Assembly (NCBI RefSeq): GCF_003604215.1
Contig: NZ_QXGS01000003.1
Span: 1 to 64,000, forward strand
Length of the DNA: 64,000 nt
Origin: Teichococcus vastitatis
GTDB taxonomy: Bacteria; Pseudomonadota; Alphaproteobacteria; Acetobacterales; Acetobacteraceae
Direction of reading: 5' to 3'
In this document: positions 27,324 to 36,158 of the stretch, piece by piece
Layout of the letters: every line of letters begins with the position of its first letter
Position numbering within the stretch: position 1 is the first letter of the stretch
The notes under the pieces: generated by a model
Database searches by the model: none
What the model saw: only the letters and a program-made list of their open reading frames with translations
What the model was told of the DNA's origin: nothing
Position numbers and translations under genes: made by a program

Positions 27324-29561
27324 TCAGTCTCCGAAGCGGTTGGACCGCGGGAAGCCGTTCGGCGGCTGACGGCCCGCGCCGGCACGGTTGCCCCGCCAGG
27401 CGGTCAGGTCGGTTTCCAGCCGCACCCGCTCGCCGATGCGCCAGCTCAGGCCGACCTTGCCGTCGAACACCTTCACATCAGCCATGCCGCCATCCTTGTA
27501 GCCCTGCAGCACCACGCCGCGGCCGCGCACCATCTCCGGCACCTGTTCCAGCGGAAACACCAGCAGCTTGCGGTTCTCGCCCACCACCGCGATGCTGTCG
27601 CCATCCACCAGAACGCAGGCGGCGGCCTCGACAGGGGCATCCACCATCAGGACCTGCTTGCCCGTGCGCTTCTCGGCCACAAGGTCTTCGGACTTCACCA
27701 CGAAGCCGCGGCCTTCTGTGGAGGCGACGAGGTATCTGCGCCCTTCCGCCCAGACGAACAGGTCCACCACGTCGTCCTCATTGGTGAGATCCAGCAGGAG
27801 GCGCACCGGCTGGCCATCGCCGCGGCCGCGCGGCAATGCCTCCGCCTTGATCGTGAAGCTCTTGCCATTGGTGGCGAACAGGCACAGCCGGTCGGCGGTA
27901 CTGGCATGCAGCGCGATGCGCAGCGAATCGCCTTCCTTGAACTTGTGCTCCGTGTCGAGCGGCACATGGCCCTTCAGCGCGCGGATCCAGCCCTTCTGCG
28001 ACAGGATCACCGTCACCGGCTCGCGCTCCACGAAGGCGCTCTCGTCGATCACCACCGCAACCGCGGCGCCGCCCACCTGCGTCCGGCGGCGGCCGATCTC
28101 GCTGTCCTCGCCGAACTTCTTCCGCGTGTCCTCGATCTGCCCGGCCAGCGTCTTCCAACGCATCTTCTCGCTGCCGAGCAGCGCCTGCAGCGATTTCTGC
28201 TCCGCCGAGAGCTTCTTGTGCTCGCGCCGGATCTCCATCTCCTCCAGCTTGCGGAGCGAGCGCAGCCGCATGTTCAGGATCGCCTCGGCCTGCACCTCGG
28301 TCAGCTCGAAGGCCTTGATCAGCACCGGCTTCGGATGATCTTCCTCGCGGATGATGCGGATCACCTCGTCGAGGTTGAGATAGGCGATCAGGTAGCCGTC
28401 CAGGATCTCCAGGCGGCGGGCAATGGCGTCGAGCCGGTGCTGACTGCGCCGCACCAGCACCTCGTGCCGGTGGTCCAGCCAGGATCGCAGCACCTCGCGC
28501 AATCCCATGACGCGGGGGGTGCGGTTGGCGTCCAGCACGTTCATGTTGAGCGAGACGCGGGATTCCAGTGGCGTGGCGCGGAACAGCGTTTCCATCAGCA
28601 CGGCCGGATCGACGGTGCGGTTCTTCGGCTCCAGCACGATGCGGACGATATCGGTGCTTTCGTCGCGCACATCGCCGAGCAGGGGGAGCTTCTTCTCCTC
28701 CATCAGCTCGGCGATCTGCTCGATCAGCCGGGATTTCGCCACCTGGAAGGGGATCTCGCTGACCACGATCTGCCAAGTGCCGTTCTTCAGCGCTTCCTTC
28801 TCCCAGCGGGCGCGGATGCGGAAGCCGCCGCGGCCGGTGACATAGGCCTCGCGCACCGCCTCGGCCGACTCCACCATCACGCCGCCGGTGGGGAAATCCG
28901 GTCCCGGCATGTGCTGCAGCAGCTCGTCGATCTCCGCCCCGGGATTGGCGATCAGCGCCAGCGCCGCGGCGCAGAGCTCGCCGGCATTGTGCGGCGGGAT
29001 GGAGGTCGCCATGCCGACGGCGATGCCGTTGGCGCCGTTGGCCAGCAGGTTGGGAAAGGCGGCGGGGAGCACGATCGGCTCCCGCTCCTCGCCGTCATAG
29101 GTGGCGCGGAAATCAACCGCGTTCTCCTCGATGCCGTCCAGCATGGCCTGGGCAATGGCAGTCAGGCGTGCCTCGGTGTACCGCATGGCCGCGGCGTTAT
29201 CGCCGTCGATGTTGCCGAAATTGCCCTGGCCCTCGACCAGCGGGAAGCGGGCGGCGAATTCCTGGGCCAGCCGGACCATCGCTTCGTAGATCGAGGCGTC
29301 GCCATGCGGATGGTACTTGCCCATCACGTCGCCGACGATGCGGGCGCATTTCTTGAAGCCCGCCGCCGGATCGAGCTTCAGCTGGTGCATGGCCCAGAGC
29401 AGCCGCCGGTGCACCGGCTTCAGCCCGTCCCGCACATCCGGCAGGGAACGCGCCGTGATGGTGGACATGGCGTAGGCGAGATAACGCTCCGACAGGGCGA
29501 CCGACAGGTTGGTCGGCCGCACGTCACCGCCATCGGGAAGCGTTGTCAGGTCGTCGGGCAT
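27324..29561 (-). CDS. parC: DNA topoisomerase IV subunit A
   Basis: A 745-residue type IIA topoisomerase subunit that, with ParE, decatenates daughter chromosomes. The DNA-cleaving Tyr128 is in [10 protein letters not shown]. The winged-helix region [19 protein letters not shown] precedes it, and the C-terminal beta-pinwheel is the short ParC type without a GyrA box. In the quinolone region, the residue aligned with E. coli Ser80 is Ala89 ([10 protein letters not shown]), while Glu93 matches Glu84. ATG 29561 follows a strong GGAGGA. Upstream open codons do not look like ParC. parE is not in the window. Confidence 0.93.
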   Translation of the reverse strand: MPDDLTTLPDGGDVRPTNLSVALSERYLAYAMSTITARSLPDVRDGLKPVHRRLLWAMHQLKLDPAAGFKKCARIVGDVMGKYHPHGDASIYEAMVRLAQEFAARFPLVEGQGNFGNIDGDNAAAMRYTEARLTAIAQAMLDGIEENAVDFRATYDGEEREPIVLPAAFPNLLANGANGIAVGMATSIPPHNAGELCAAALALIANPGAEIDELLQHMPGPDFPTGGVMVESAEAVREAYVTGRGGFRIRARWEKEALKNGTWQIVVSEIPFQVAKSRLIEQIAELMEEKKLPLLGDVRDESTDIVRIVLEPKNRTVDPAVLMETLFRATPLESRVSLNMNVLDANRTPRVMGLREVLRSWLDHRHEVLVRRSQHRLDAIARRLEILDGYLIAYLNLDEVIRIIREEDHPKPVLIKAFELTEVQAEAILNMRLRSLRKLEEMEIRREHKKLSAEQKSLQALLGSEKMRWKTLAGQIEDTRKKFGEDSEIGRRRTQVGGAAVAVVIDESAFVEREPVTVILSQKGWIRALKGHVPLDTEHKFKEGDSLRIALHASTADRLCLFATNGKSFTIKAEALPRGRGDGQPVRLLLDLTNEDDVVDLFVWAEGRRYLVASTEGRGFVVKSEDLVAEKRTGKQVLMVDAPVEAAACVLVDGDSIAVVGENRKLLVFPLEQVPEMVRGRGVVLQGYKDGGMADVKVFDGKVGLSWRIGERVRLETDLTAWRGNRAGAGRQPPNGFPRSNRFGD

Positions 29562-29588
29562 CGGGTCCTCCGGCTGGGTCGGGCGCGA

Positions 29589-29616
29589 CCGGGCTAGCGC
29601 AGCCCGGCCTGTTTTT
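29589..29616 (+). terminator. Terminator-like hairpin upstream of the Nramp-like gene
   Basis: CCGGGCT (29589-29595) pairs with AGCCCGG (29601-29607) over a five-base loop. Four bases later comes TTTTT (29612-29616). On the plus strand it reads as an intrinsic terminator, yet no plus-strand gene ends here. It sits about 185 bases before the Nramp-like start and just above the parC start on the other strand. It could be part of a regulated leader or a chance stem in GC-rich DNA. Confidence 0.4.
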
Positions 29617-29800
29617 CCAGCGCCCAAGCCGCAGGAAAGGAACATAACAGGAACCAAGAAGCCTCGCGACTAACCTCACAAAGCCGTGAGACCACCCCGC
29701 CCAGGGCTCGACGCTGTGGCCCGACCTGCCCATGGTCGTCCGACAAGATCACTGCCGCCCGGCCCGCCGGGTCAGGCGGCGACGCCGGGAGACACCAGAA

Positions 29801-31222
29801 ATGAGCGCAAGCGCACAACCCCTCGCGCCCGGCGGCACCACCGCCCAGGAGGAAGATCCCTACACCCTGTCGCCGGATGCCGTGATGGAGGCCCCGGCCG
29901 GCTGGCGCGACTCGCTCAAGCACCTTGGCCCGGGGCTGATCCTCAGCGCCTCCATCGTCGGCTCGGGCGAGCTGATCGCCACCACCACCCTCGGCGCCAC
30001 CGCTGGCTTCGCGCTGCTCTGGATGGTGATCTTCTCCACCTTCGTGAAGGTCGCGGTGCAGGTGGAACTGGCGCGGTGGACCATCTCCACGGGCCAGCCG
30101 GCCCTCACCGGCTACAACAAGCTCGGGCCGCGCATCGGCCGGGTTGGCTGGATCAACGTGCTGTGGGCGCTGATGGCGCTGAGCAAGCTGCTGCAGATGG
30201 GTGGCGTGATCGGCGGCGTCGCCATCGCTCTGTCGATCCTGATGCCGCTGGGCGGCCCGCCGATGAGCGGCACCTCGGTCACGATCTGGACCACCATCGT
30301 GGCGCTGGGCAGCATCGCCTTGCTGTATTCCAATAGCTACAACCTGATCGAGAAGGGCGCCACGGCGATGGTGGTGGTGTTCTCCATCGTCACTATCGCG
30401 ATCGCGCTGGGCCTGCCCTTCACGCCCTACGCCTATGGCATGGACGACATCGCCGCGGGCCTCGCCTTCACCATCCCGGCCGGCGCGATCGGTGCGGCGA
30501 TCGCCATGTTCGGCATCACCGGCGTGGGTGCCGACGAACTCACCTTCTACACCTACTGGTGCGTCGAGAAGGGCTATGCCCGCCATGTCGGGCCGAATGA
30601 CGGCTCCGAGGCCTGGAAGCGCCGCGCCAAGGGCTGGATCCGCGTCATGTACAAGGATGCCTTCGTGTCCTGGTGCATCTACACCTTCGGCACGCTGGCC
30701 TTCTTCCTGATGGGGGCCGCGGTGCTGAACCCGCAGGGCGTGGTGCCGCAGGGCAATGAGATGATCACCTCGCTGTCGCGCATGTACACCGACACGCTGG
30801 GCGAATGGGCGGGCGTGCTGTTCCTGATCGGCGCCATCGCGGTGCTCGGCTCCACCTTGTGGGCGGCGGTGCCGAGCTGGTCGCGCATGTATGTCAACCT
30901 CGCCGCCGAGATGGGCATGCTGGAATGGAAGAACCGCGAGCAGCGGCTGCGCTGGATCCGCGGCTTCACCATCGGGCTGCCGATCGTCTGGGGTCTGGCT
31001 TATCTGTTCATCCGCTCGCCGGTGCTGATGATCCAGATCGGCGGCGCGGCGACCGGGGTGTTCCTGCTGGCCGCCGTGATCGCCGTGTGGCACCTGCGCA
31101 ACACGGAAACCGATCCCGCCATCCGCGGCGGCAGCGTGTTCAACACGCTGCTGGTGGTGAGCAGCGTCGCCATCGTTCTGCTCGGCATCTATACCGGCCT
31201 CAGCGTCTTCAAGCTGGTCTGA
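29801..31222 (+). CDS. Nramp-like divalent metal transporter with altered metal site
   Basis: A 473-residue protein with about 11 membrane helices in the Nramp order. Helix 1 reads GPGLILSASIVGSGELIATTTLGATAG, and helix 6 reads FGITGVGADELTFYTYW. In canonical MntH these carry DPGN and the (A/C)xxMPH metal site. Here the positions read GSGE and GADE, so both the aspartate-asparagine pair and the methionine are gone. This matches a divergent Nramp-related group whose members may carry harder ions such as Mg or have unknown substrates. The start ATG 29801 gives about 35 cytoplasmic residues before helix 1. No Mn-riboswitch is recognisable upstream. Confidence 0.8.
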   Translation: MSASAQPLAPGGTTAQEEDPYTLSPDAVMEAPAGWRDSLKHLGPGLILSASIVGSGELIATTTLGATAGFALLWMVIFSTFVKVAVQVELARWTISTGQPALTGYNKLGPRIGRVGWINVLWALMALSKLLQMGGVIGGVAIALSILMPLGGPPMSGTSVTIWTTIVALGSIALLYSNSYNLIEKGATAMVVVFSIVTIAIALGLPFTPYAYGMDDIAAGLAFTIPAGAIGAAIAMFGITGVGADELTFYTYWCVEKGYARHVGPNDGSEAWKRRAKGWIRVMYKDAFVSWCIYTFGTLAFFLMGAAVLNPQGVVPQGNEMITSLSRMYTDTLGEWAGVLFLIGAIAVLGSTLWAAVPSWSRMYVNLAAEMGMLEWKNREQRLRWIRGFTIGLPIVWGLAYLFIRSPVLMIQIGGAATGVFLLAAVIAVWHLRNTETDPAIRGGSVFNTLLVVSSVAIVLLGIYTGLSVFKLV

Positions 31223-31228
31223 GGAGAA

Positions 31229-31254
31229 CCGCCGGGGGCGCCGGTCCCCGGCGG
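31229..31254. terminator. Hairpin between convergent Nramp-like and mug genes
   Basis: CCGCCGGGG (31229-31237) and CCCCGGCGG (31246-31254) form a perfect 9-base stem with an 8-base loop, 7 bases after the Nramp-like stop. It has no T-run on either strand, but its position between convergent genes suits a shared transcript end. Confidence 0.4.
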
Positions 31255-31282
31255 CTGGCGACAGCCGCCGGCCATCTGGGCC

Positions 31283-31819
31283 TCAGCGACGGTTCTCGTT
31301 GAACCAGCGGCCCAGCGCCAGCCAGGGTCGTGCATCCCAGAAGCGGCTGGCCTGGCCGGAGGTGGATGGCATCACCCAGACCGCCGGGAAGTCGCCCGGT
31401 CCCTCGACATGGCCGTAGGGAATGGCGCCGGTGCGCCGGCCCAGGAATGCGGCGGCCGGCGCCTTGGCGGTGAACGCCACTGCGGCAGGATGCACGGCGC
31501 GGATGCGGGTCGCGAAACCCTGCGGATCATAGGCGCCAGGCGGCAGTTCATCATCATTGCCGAAAGCGTGCTTGGCCATGTCGGTGAGGCCGATGCCGTG
31601 ACGCAGCAGGGACGGGTATTCCGCTGGCGCCAGCTTCCGCGGCGTCAGCCCGGCCTGGTGCAGAATCGACCAGAAGCGATTGCCGGGATGCGCATAATAG
31701 GCACCCCGCGCGGCCGACACCGCGCCGGGCGCCGAGCCGCAGAACACCAGCCGCAGCCCCGGCTCCAGCAGGTCAGGCAGCACCGGATCGCCGGGAGCGG
31801 GAACCAGCCGGGTGATCAT
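31283..31819 (-). CDS. mug: Mismatch-specific uracil/thymine DNA glycosylase family (Mug/TDG-like)
   Basis: A 178-residue UDG-superfamily protein. LVFCGSAPGAVSAARGAYYAHPGNRFW aligns with E. coli Mug (GINPG... AHPANRFW), and the second motif is MPSTSGQA against NPSGLSR. The catalytic Asn of GINPG is therefore Ala here (GSAPG), a feature shared by a Mug-like subgroup, and substrate range or chemistry may differ. I start at ATG 31819, which overlaps the recO stop as ATGA. It is the last gene of the lepB-rnc-era-recO run. Confidence 0.8.
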   Translation of the reverse strand: MITRLVPAPGDPVLPDLLEPGLRLVFCGSAPGAVSAARGAYYAHPGNRFWSILHQAGLTPRKLAPAEYPSLLRHGIGLTDMAKHAFGNDDELPPGAYDPQGFATRIRAVHPAAVAFTAKAPAAAFLGRRTGAIPYGHVEGPGDFPAVWVMPSTSGQASRFWDARPWLALGRWFNENRR

Positions 31820-32574
31820 GCCGCCGGGGTTGGAGAAGGGGGCGGCGGCACCAGCGCCGCGAGGCGCTCTTGCAGCCGCTCCCGCGCCGGCGGCATGGGG
31901 CGGTGGCGGGCGCCGAAGGCGTCGCGCGCCAGGAAATGCCCGGTCAGCCGCAGCCCCTTCAGCCACTCGGCCGGGTCGCGCTCATCCTGGCCTCCCAGCA
32001 GAAACAGGGGCAGTGGCAGCAGCCGGTCGCGAAACGGCTCGGCCGCTTCGGCGCTGACCGCGCGGCCGGTGCGCGGCGACACATGGGTGAGGTGCCCGGC
32101 CATGCCGGTGACGGCGCAGGAGGACAGGTCGAGGCCGTAGCCCAGCGCTTCCAGCAGCAGCGCTTCCCAGCGGATGTAATCGGCCAGCATGGCCCCGGCG
32201 CCGCGGCCCAGATTGGCCATCAGCGTCAGCAGCCCGGAGAACACCCGGGGCTGCGCCTCACGCTCCGGCAGCGCGTCGGCGGCCAGGGCACAGGCGGATT
32301 GCAGCAGCGCCAGCGACAGGGGATCGTCCATCGCCAGCGCGGCGGAAGGGTGCACCATCTCCCCCGTGAAATGCCCCAGCTGCTCCGCGAGGCGCCCGAT
32401 CCAGCGCACCTCCACGAGGTTGCCGGGCTGCCACAGGCCGGCCTGGGAGCGGGACGCGCCGCCTTTGGCCAGCCCGAGGTGCCGGCCGTGATCCTCGGTC
32501 AGCACCGCGATCACCGCGCCGCCTTCGCCATGCGGGCGGGCCTCCAGCACGATGGCGGGGGCCTGCCATTCCAT
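31816..32574 (-). CDS. recO: DNA repair protein RecO
   Basis: A 252-residue RecFOR-pathway protein that loads RecA by annealing to SSB-coated DNA. The N-terminal OB fold (MEWQAPAIVLEARPHGEGGAVIAVLTEDHG, LGLAKGGASR) and a helical C-terminal domain are present. The C-terminal zinc cysteines of some RecO proteins are not evident. It follows era by 12 bases and overlaps mug. The order rnc-era-recO is common in alphaproteobacteria and supports the call. Confidence 0.92.
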   Translation of the reverse strand: MEWQAPAIVLEARPHGEGGAVIAVLTEDHGRHLGLAKGGASRSQAGLWQPGNLVEVRWIGRLAEQLGHFTGEMVHPSAALAMDDPLSLALLQSACALAADALPEREAQPRVFSGLLTLMANLGRGAGAMLADYIRWEALLLEALGYGLDLSSCAVTGMAGHLTHVSPRTGRAVSAEAAEPFRDRLLPLPLFLLGGQDERDPAEWLKGLRLTGHFLARDAFGARHRPMPPARERLQERLAALVPPPPSPTPAA

Positions 32575-32586
32575 CAGAGCCGGGCC

Positions 32587-33516
32587 TCAGCCCGCATCGT
32601 CCAGTCCGATCGCCCGCAGCCGGGCGCGCTCCTCGTCCCAGCCCTGGCGTTCCTTGACGTTGAGGAACAGGTGGACGCGGCGCTCCAGCAACTTTTCCAG
32701 CTCGGCCCGCGCCTTGCGACCGATATCCTTCACCTTGCTGCCGCCATCGCCGATCAGGATCGCCTTCTGCGAGGCCCGGCCCACATAGATGGTGCAGTCG
32801 ATGCGCACCGAGCCGTCGCGCCGCTCCTGCCATTGCTCGGTCTCCACGGTGGCGTGGTGCGGCACTTCCTCATGCGTCTGGCGCAGGATCTGCTCGCGCA
32901 CGATCTCGGCCGCCAGCATGCGCTCCGGCAGGTCGGACAACTCGTCATCCGGAAACAGCCAGGGGCCGTAGGGCAGGCGGGCGGCCAGCGAGGTCATCAG
33001 CCGCTCCAGGCCGTCGCCCTTCTCGGCGCTGATCATGAAGGTCTCCTCGAAGGAGAGCTGCTCGTTCAGCGTGGCGGTCAGCGGCAGCAGCTTCTTGGTG
33101 TCGATCAGGTCGGATTTGTTCAGCACCAGCCAGATCGGCACCCGGGAGCGCTTCAGCACCGAGATGATGGATTCCACCGCCTCGGTCATGCCGGCGCGGG
33201 CATCCACCATCAGCAGGGCCACGTCGGCATCCTGCGCCCCTTCCCAGGCGGCGGCGACCATGGCGCGGTCGAGCCGCCGGCGCGGCGCGAAGATGCCCGG
33301 CGTGTCGGTCAGGATGATCTGGGTCTGGCCCTGCATCACCACGGCGCGGATGCGGAAGCGCGTGGTCTGCGGCTTCGGCGACACGATGGTGACCTTGCTG
33401 CCGGTCAGCCGGTTCACCAGCGTGGACTTGCCGGCATTCGGCGCGCCCACCACGGCCACCATGCCGCAGCGGGTCTGCTCCCCCCCGGTCCCGGCGCTTT
33501 CGGTGTTCTCGCTCAT
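32587..33516 (-). CDS. era: GTPase Era
   Basis: A 309-residue essential GTPase that binds the 3' end of 16S rRNA during 30S maturation. G1 is GAPNAGKST (residues 24-32), G3 DTPG, G4 NKSD, and the C-terminal KH domain reads AILIGDGGSKVKDIGRKARAELEKLL. The ATG at 33516 shares one base with the rnc stop. A GTG one codon upstream is possible. Translational coupling within the rnc-era pair is likely. Confidence 0.95.
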   Translation of the reverse strand: MSENTESAGTGGEQTRCGMVAVVGAPNAGKSTLVNRLTGSKVTIVSPKPQTTRFRIRAVVMQGQTQIILTDTPGIFAPRRRLDRAMVAAAWEGAQDADVALLMVDARAGMTEAVESIISVLKRSRVPIWLVLNKSDLIDTKKLLPLTATLNEQLSFEETFMISAEKGDGLERLMTSLAARLPYGPWLFPDDELSDLPERMLAAEIVREQILRQTHEEVPHHATVETEQWQERRDGSVRIDCTIYVGRASQKAILIGDGGSKVKDIGRKARAELEKLLERRVHLFLNVKERQGWDEERARLRAIGLDDAG

Positions 33517-34199
33517 CACTGGCCTGTCTTGTCCTTAATCCCGGCGAGCCATGCCTCGGCCGCCGCCTGTTCCGCCGCGCGCTTCGAATCGCCCCGGCCT
33601 TCCGCCTCGCGCCCCGCCGCCCGCACCGCCACCACGAAGAACGGCTTGTGCGACGGGCCGCTGCTCGACACCATGCGGTATTCCGGCAGCCCCTCGGCAC
33701 GACCCAGCGTGTGTTCCTGCAACCGGCTCTTGGCCGACATCGGCGGCGTCGGGTCGGCTTCCAGGAACACGGACCATTCGCGGCGCACAAAGGCCCGCGC
33801 CGCCTCCAGCCCCGCATCCAGGTACAACGCGCCGATCAGCGCCTCGGTGGCATCGGCGATCACGGTGCCACGTCCGCGCAGCCCGGTGCGGCCCTCGGCC
33901 GGCGGGATGCGGAGCGCGGCGGGCAGGCCGATCGCCTCGCCCACCTTGGCCAGGGTATCCGCCGCCACGAGAACGGACAGCCGCTTGCCGAGCGCGCCCT
34001 CGCGCTCCTGCGGGAAGCGCTCGCTCAGCCACTCGGCCATCACCAGCGCCAGGACACGGTCGCCCAGGAATTCCAGGCGCTCGTTCGAATCCAGCATGCC
34101 CCGCTTCGGATCCGCGGCGGAGCGATGCGTCATCGCGTGCGCCAGCAGCGCCGGATTGCGGAACTGGTGGCCGAGTCGGGCCTGGAAGGCGCCGCTCAT
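33516..34199 (-). CDS. rnc: Ribonuclease III
   Basis: A 227-residue double-strand RNase that processes the rRNA precursor. The endonuclease signature NERLEFLGDRVL (residues about 38-49) carries the acidic Mg ligands, and a later D-AxEALIGALYLD block completes the site. The C-terminal dsRNA-binding domain contains SAKSRLQE and DSKRAAEQAAAEAWL. ATG 34199 is 4 bases after the lepB stop. An upstream extension of 28 codons runs into lepB and is rejected. Confidence 0.95.
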   Translation of the reverse strand: MSGAFQARLGHQFRNPALLAHAMTHRSAADPKRGMLDSNERLEFLGDRVLALVMAEWLSERFPQEREGALGKRLSVLVAADTLAKVGEAIGLPAALRIPPAEGRTGLRGRGTVIADATEALIGALYLDAGLEAARAFVRREWSVFLEADPTPPMSAKSRLQEHTLGRAEGLPEYRMVSSSGPSHKPFFVVAVRAAGREAEGRGDSKRAAEQAAAEAWLAGIKDKTGQ

Positions 34200-34203
34200 G
34201 CCG

Positions 34204-34959
34204 TCAGCGCACCGCCATGAACAGGCGGCTCCAGCGGATCGCGAAGGGCCAGGCCCAGACCTCGTACCAGGCGGCGGAACCATCGACGGAGAAGAAGATC
34301 CGCTCGGCCCGGCCCACCAGGTTTTCCAGCGGCACGAAGCCGACGCCCGAGATCATGTCGCGGCTGTCGAGGCTGTTGTCGCGGTTGTCGCCCATGGCGA
34401 AGACATGTCCGGCCGGCACCACGAATTCCGGGGTGTTGTCATAGGGTCCGTTGTCGGTCTGCTCCAGGATCTCGTGCCGCACCTGCGGCCCGCCATCCGG
34501 GCCGGGCGGCAGGGTTTCGCGGAACAGCCGCACCGTCATGCGGGGGCCGTCGCCCTCCACCGTGTAGGGGCCGAGCGCCTCGCGCGGCACTTCCTGGCCG
34601 TTCACGTACAGCCGCCCGGCCCGCATCTGGATGCGGTCGCCGGGCAGGCCGACGATGCGCTTGATGTAGTCGGTGCTGTTGTCGCGCGGCAGCTTGAACA
34701 CCGCGACGTCGCCACGTTCCGGCAGCGAGCCCAGGATGCGGCCGGAGAACAGGTCCGGGCTGAGCGGCATCGAGTGCCGCGAATAGCCATAGGCGTATTT
34801 CGACACGAACAGGTAGTCGCCCACCTGCAGCGTCGGGATCATGCTGCCGGAGGGGATGTTGAACGGCTCGAAGGCGATGGTGCGGATGCCCACGGCGATC
34901 AGCCCGGCATACACCACGGTTTTGATGCTTTCGAGCCAGCCGCCCGTCTTCTTGGTCAT
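34204..34959 (-). CDS. lepB: Signal peptidase I
   Basis: A 251-residue inner-membrane protease that removes Sec and Tat signal peptides. One membrane helix (residues about 12-30) precedes the catalytic Ser39 in IPSGSMIPTL. Lys100 in YIKRIVGLPGDRI is the general base, and GHVFAMGDNRDNSLDSR is box E. The length is typical of alphaproteobacteria with a single N-terminal helix. It starts the lepB-rnc-era-recO-mug operon. Nothing promoter-like stands out in the 125 bases before it. Confidence 0.95.
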   Translation of the reverse strand: MTKKTGGWLESIKTVVYAGLIAVGIRTIAFEPFNIPSGSMIPTLQVGDYLFVSKYAYGYSRHSMPLSPDLFSGRILGSLPERGDVAVFKLPRDNSTDYIKRIVGLPGDRIQMRAGRLYVNGQEVPREALGPYTVEGDGPRMTVRLFRETLPPGPDGGPQVRHEILEQTDNGPYDNTPEFVVPAGHVFAMGDNRDNSLDSRDMISGVGFVPLENLVGRAERIFFSVDGSAAWYEVWAWPFAIRWSRLFMAVR

Positions 34960-35083
34960 GTTTGGATCGCGCCAGGCCCCATGGGAAGGATGCCGGAGGG
35001 GAGGACTGCAGAAAAGCCGCCGCGCCGGTGGCCACGACCAAGGCCGCAACCCCGGGGGGTAGAGCCCGGCGTGGCCCTGGCTG

Positions 35084-36115
35084 TCAAGGAAGCGGCGGCG
35101 CCGGTTGCAGTTCGAAGGCCTCCGCCAGCAGCCGCACCGAGCGCCGCCGCGCCTCCGGATCGTGGATCGGGCTGAGCACCGCGACCTCCTCGGCGCCGAG
35201 TTCCGCCGCCATGGCTTCGAGCTTCGTCCGGACCTGCCCAGGCGTGCCGACCGCCGCCCGGTCCCGCATGCGGCCGAGCTTGTCCCGCTCGCCGGGGGTC
35301 GCCGGATAGGCCGCCGCCTCCTCGGGCGAGGGCAGGGCCGGGTAGATGCCGCGGTCGCGCGACAGCTTCCACACGGCGCGGGACAGGAACAGCCGCTCCG
35401 CCTCGGCCTCTGTCTCGGCGCACATCGCCACCACCGCGATGGCGGCATGCGGCGCCACGAGACGTCCGGCCTCGGCGCGGAACTCGTGGCGGTACAGGGA
35501 CAAGGCCTCGGCCGCGCCGGCGCCATCGGTGATGAAATGCGCGAAGCCGTAGGGCAGGCCGAAATAGGCGGCGAGCTGCGCCCCGTAATCCGAGCTGCCG
35601 AGTACCCACACCTCCGGCCGCGTCGGCCCCTCGGGCTGGGCGCGCACGGCGCGGAAGGGATGGTTCTCGGGCAGCCCCTCGCCGAGCCAGCCCAGCACTT
35701 CCTGCAGCTGCGCCGGAAACCGGTCGGCGCCGGATTGCGCGGCGGCGGGATTGAGGGCGTAGGCGGTGCGGCCATCACTGCCCGGGGCCCGCCCGACGCC
35801 CAGGTCGATGCGGCCGGGCGCGACGGCCTCCAGCACGCGGAACTGCTCGGCCACCTTCAGCGCAGCGTAGTGCGGCAGCATCACGCCCGCCGAACCCACG
35901 CGGATCTGGCGCGTGGTGGCGGCGATGGCGCTGATCAGGATCTCCGGCGCCGAGCCGGCGTGGCTGTCGCTGTTGTGGTGCTCGGCCAGCCAGTAGCGGC
36001 GATAGCCCAGCGCATCGGCGAGTTGCGCCAGAGCCAGGGATTCGCGGATCGCCGCCGCGGCGTCACGCCCCGCGGCGATGCTGGACTGGTCGAGGATGGA
36101 CAGGGAAAGGGCCAT
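35084..36115 (-). CDS. LLM-class flavin-dependent monooxygenase
   Basis: A 343-residue luciferase-like flavoenzyme of the MsnO8-type branch: LSILDQSSIAAG at the start, YRRYWLAEHHN (family histidines) and VGSAGVMLPHYAALKVAEQFRVLEAVAPGRIDLGVGRAPG with flavin-phosphate contacts. It uses reduced flavin supplied by a partner reductase, not found here. The substrate is unknown. It lies between lepB and epmB on the same strand but with gaps of 124 and 43 bases, so co-transcription with lepB is uncertain. Confidence 0.88.
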   Translation of the reverse strand: MALSLSILDQSSIAAGRDAAAAIRESLALAQLADALGYRRYWLAEHHNSDSHAGSAPEILISAIAATTRQIRVGSAGVMLPHYAALKVAEQFRVLEAVAPGRIDLGVGRAPGSDGRTAYALNPAAAQSGADRFPAQLQEVLGWLGEGLPENHPFRAVRAQPEGPTRPEVWVLGSSDYGAQLAAYFGLPYGFAHFITDGAGAAEALSLYRHEFRAEAGRLVAPHAAIAVVAMCAETEAEAERLFLSRAVWKLSRDRGIYPALPSPEEAAAYPATPGERDKLGRMRDRAAVGTPGQVRTKLEAMAAELGAEEVAVLSPIHDPEARRRSVRLLAEAFELQPAPPLP

Positions 36116-36158
36116 GCGATGAGCCTAGCGCGCGGCGGGCGGCAGCGGAAACCCGCAC

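Noticed and set aside
31870-35175. Plus-strand open frame of about 1,100 codons across mug-recO-era-rnc-lepB
   Set aside because: It crosses five unmistakable minus-strand genes, and its translation resembles no family, so it is a GC-bias shadow.
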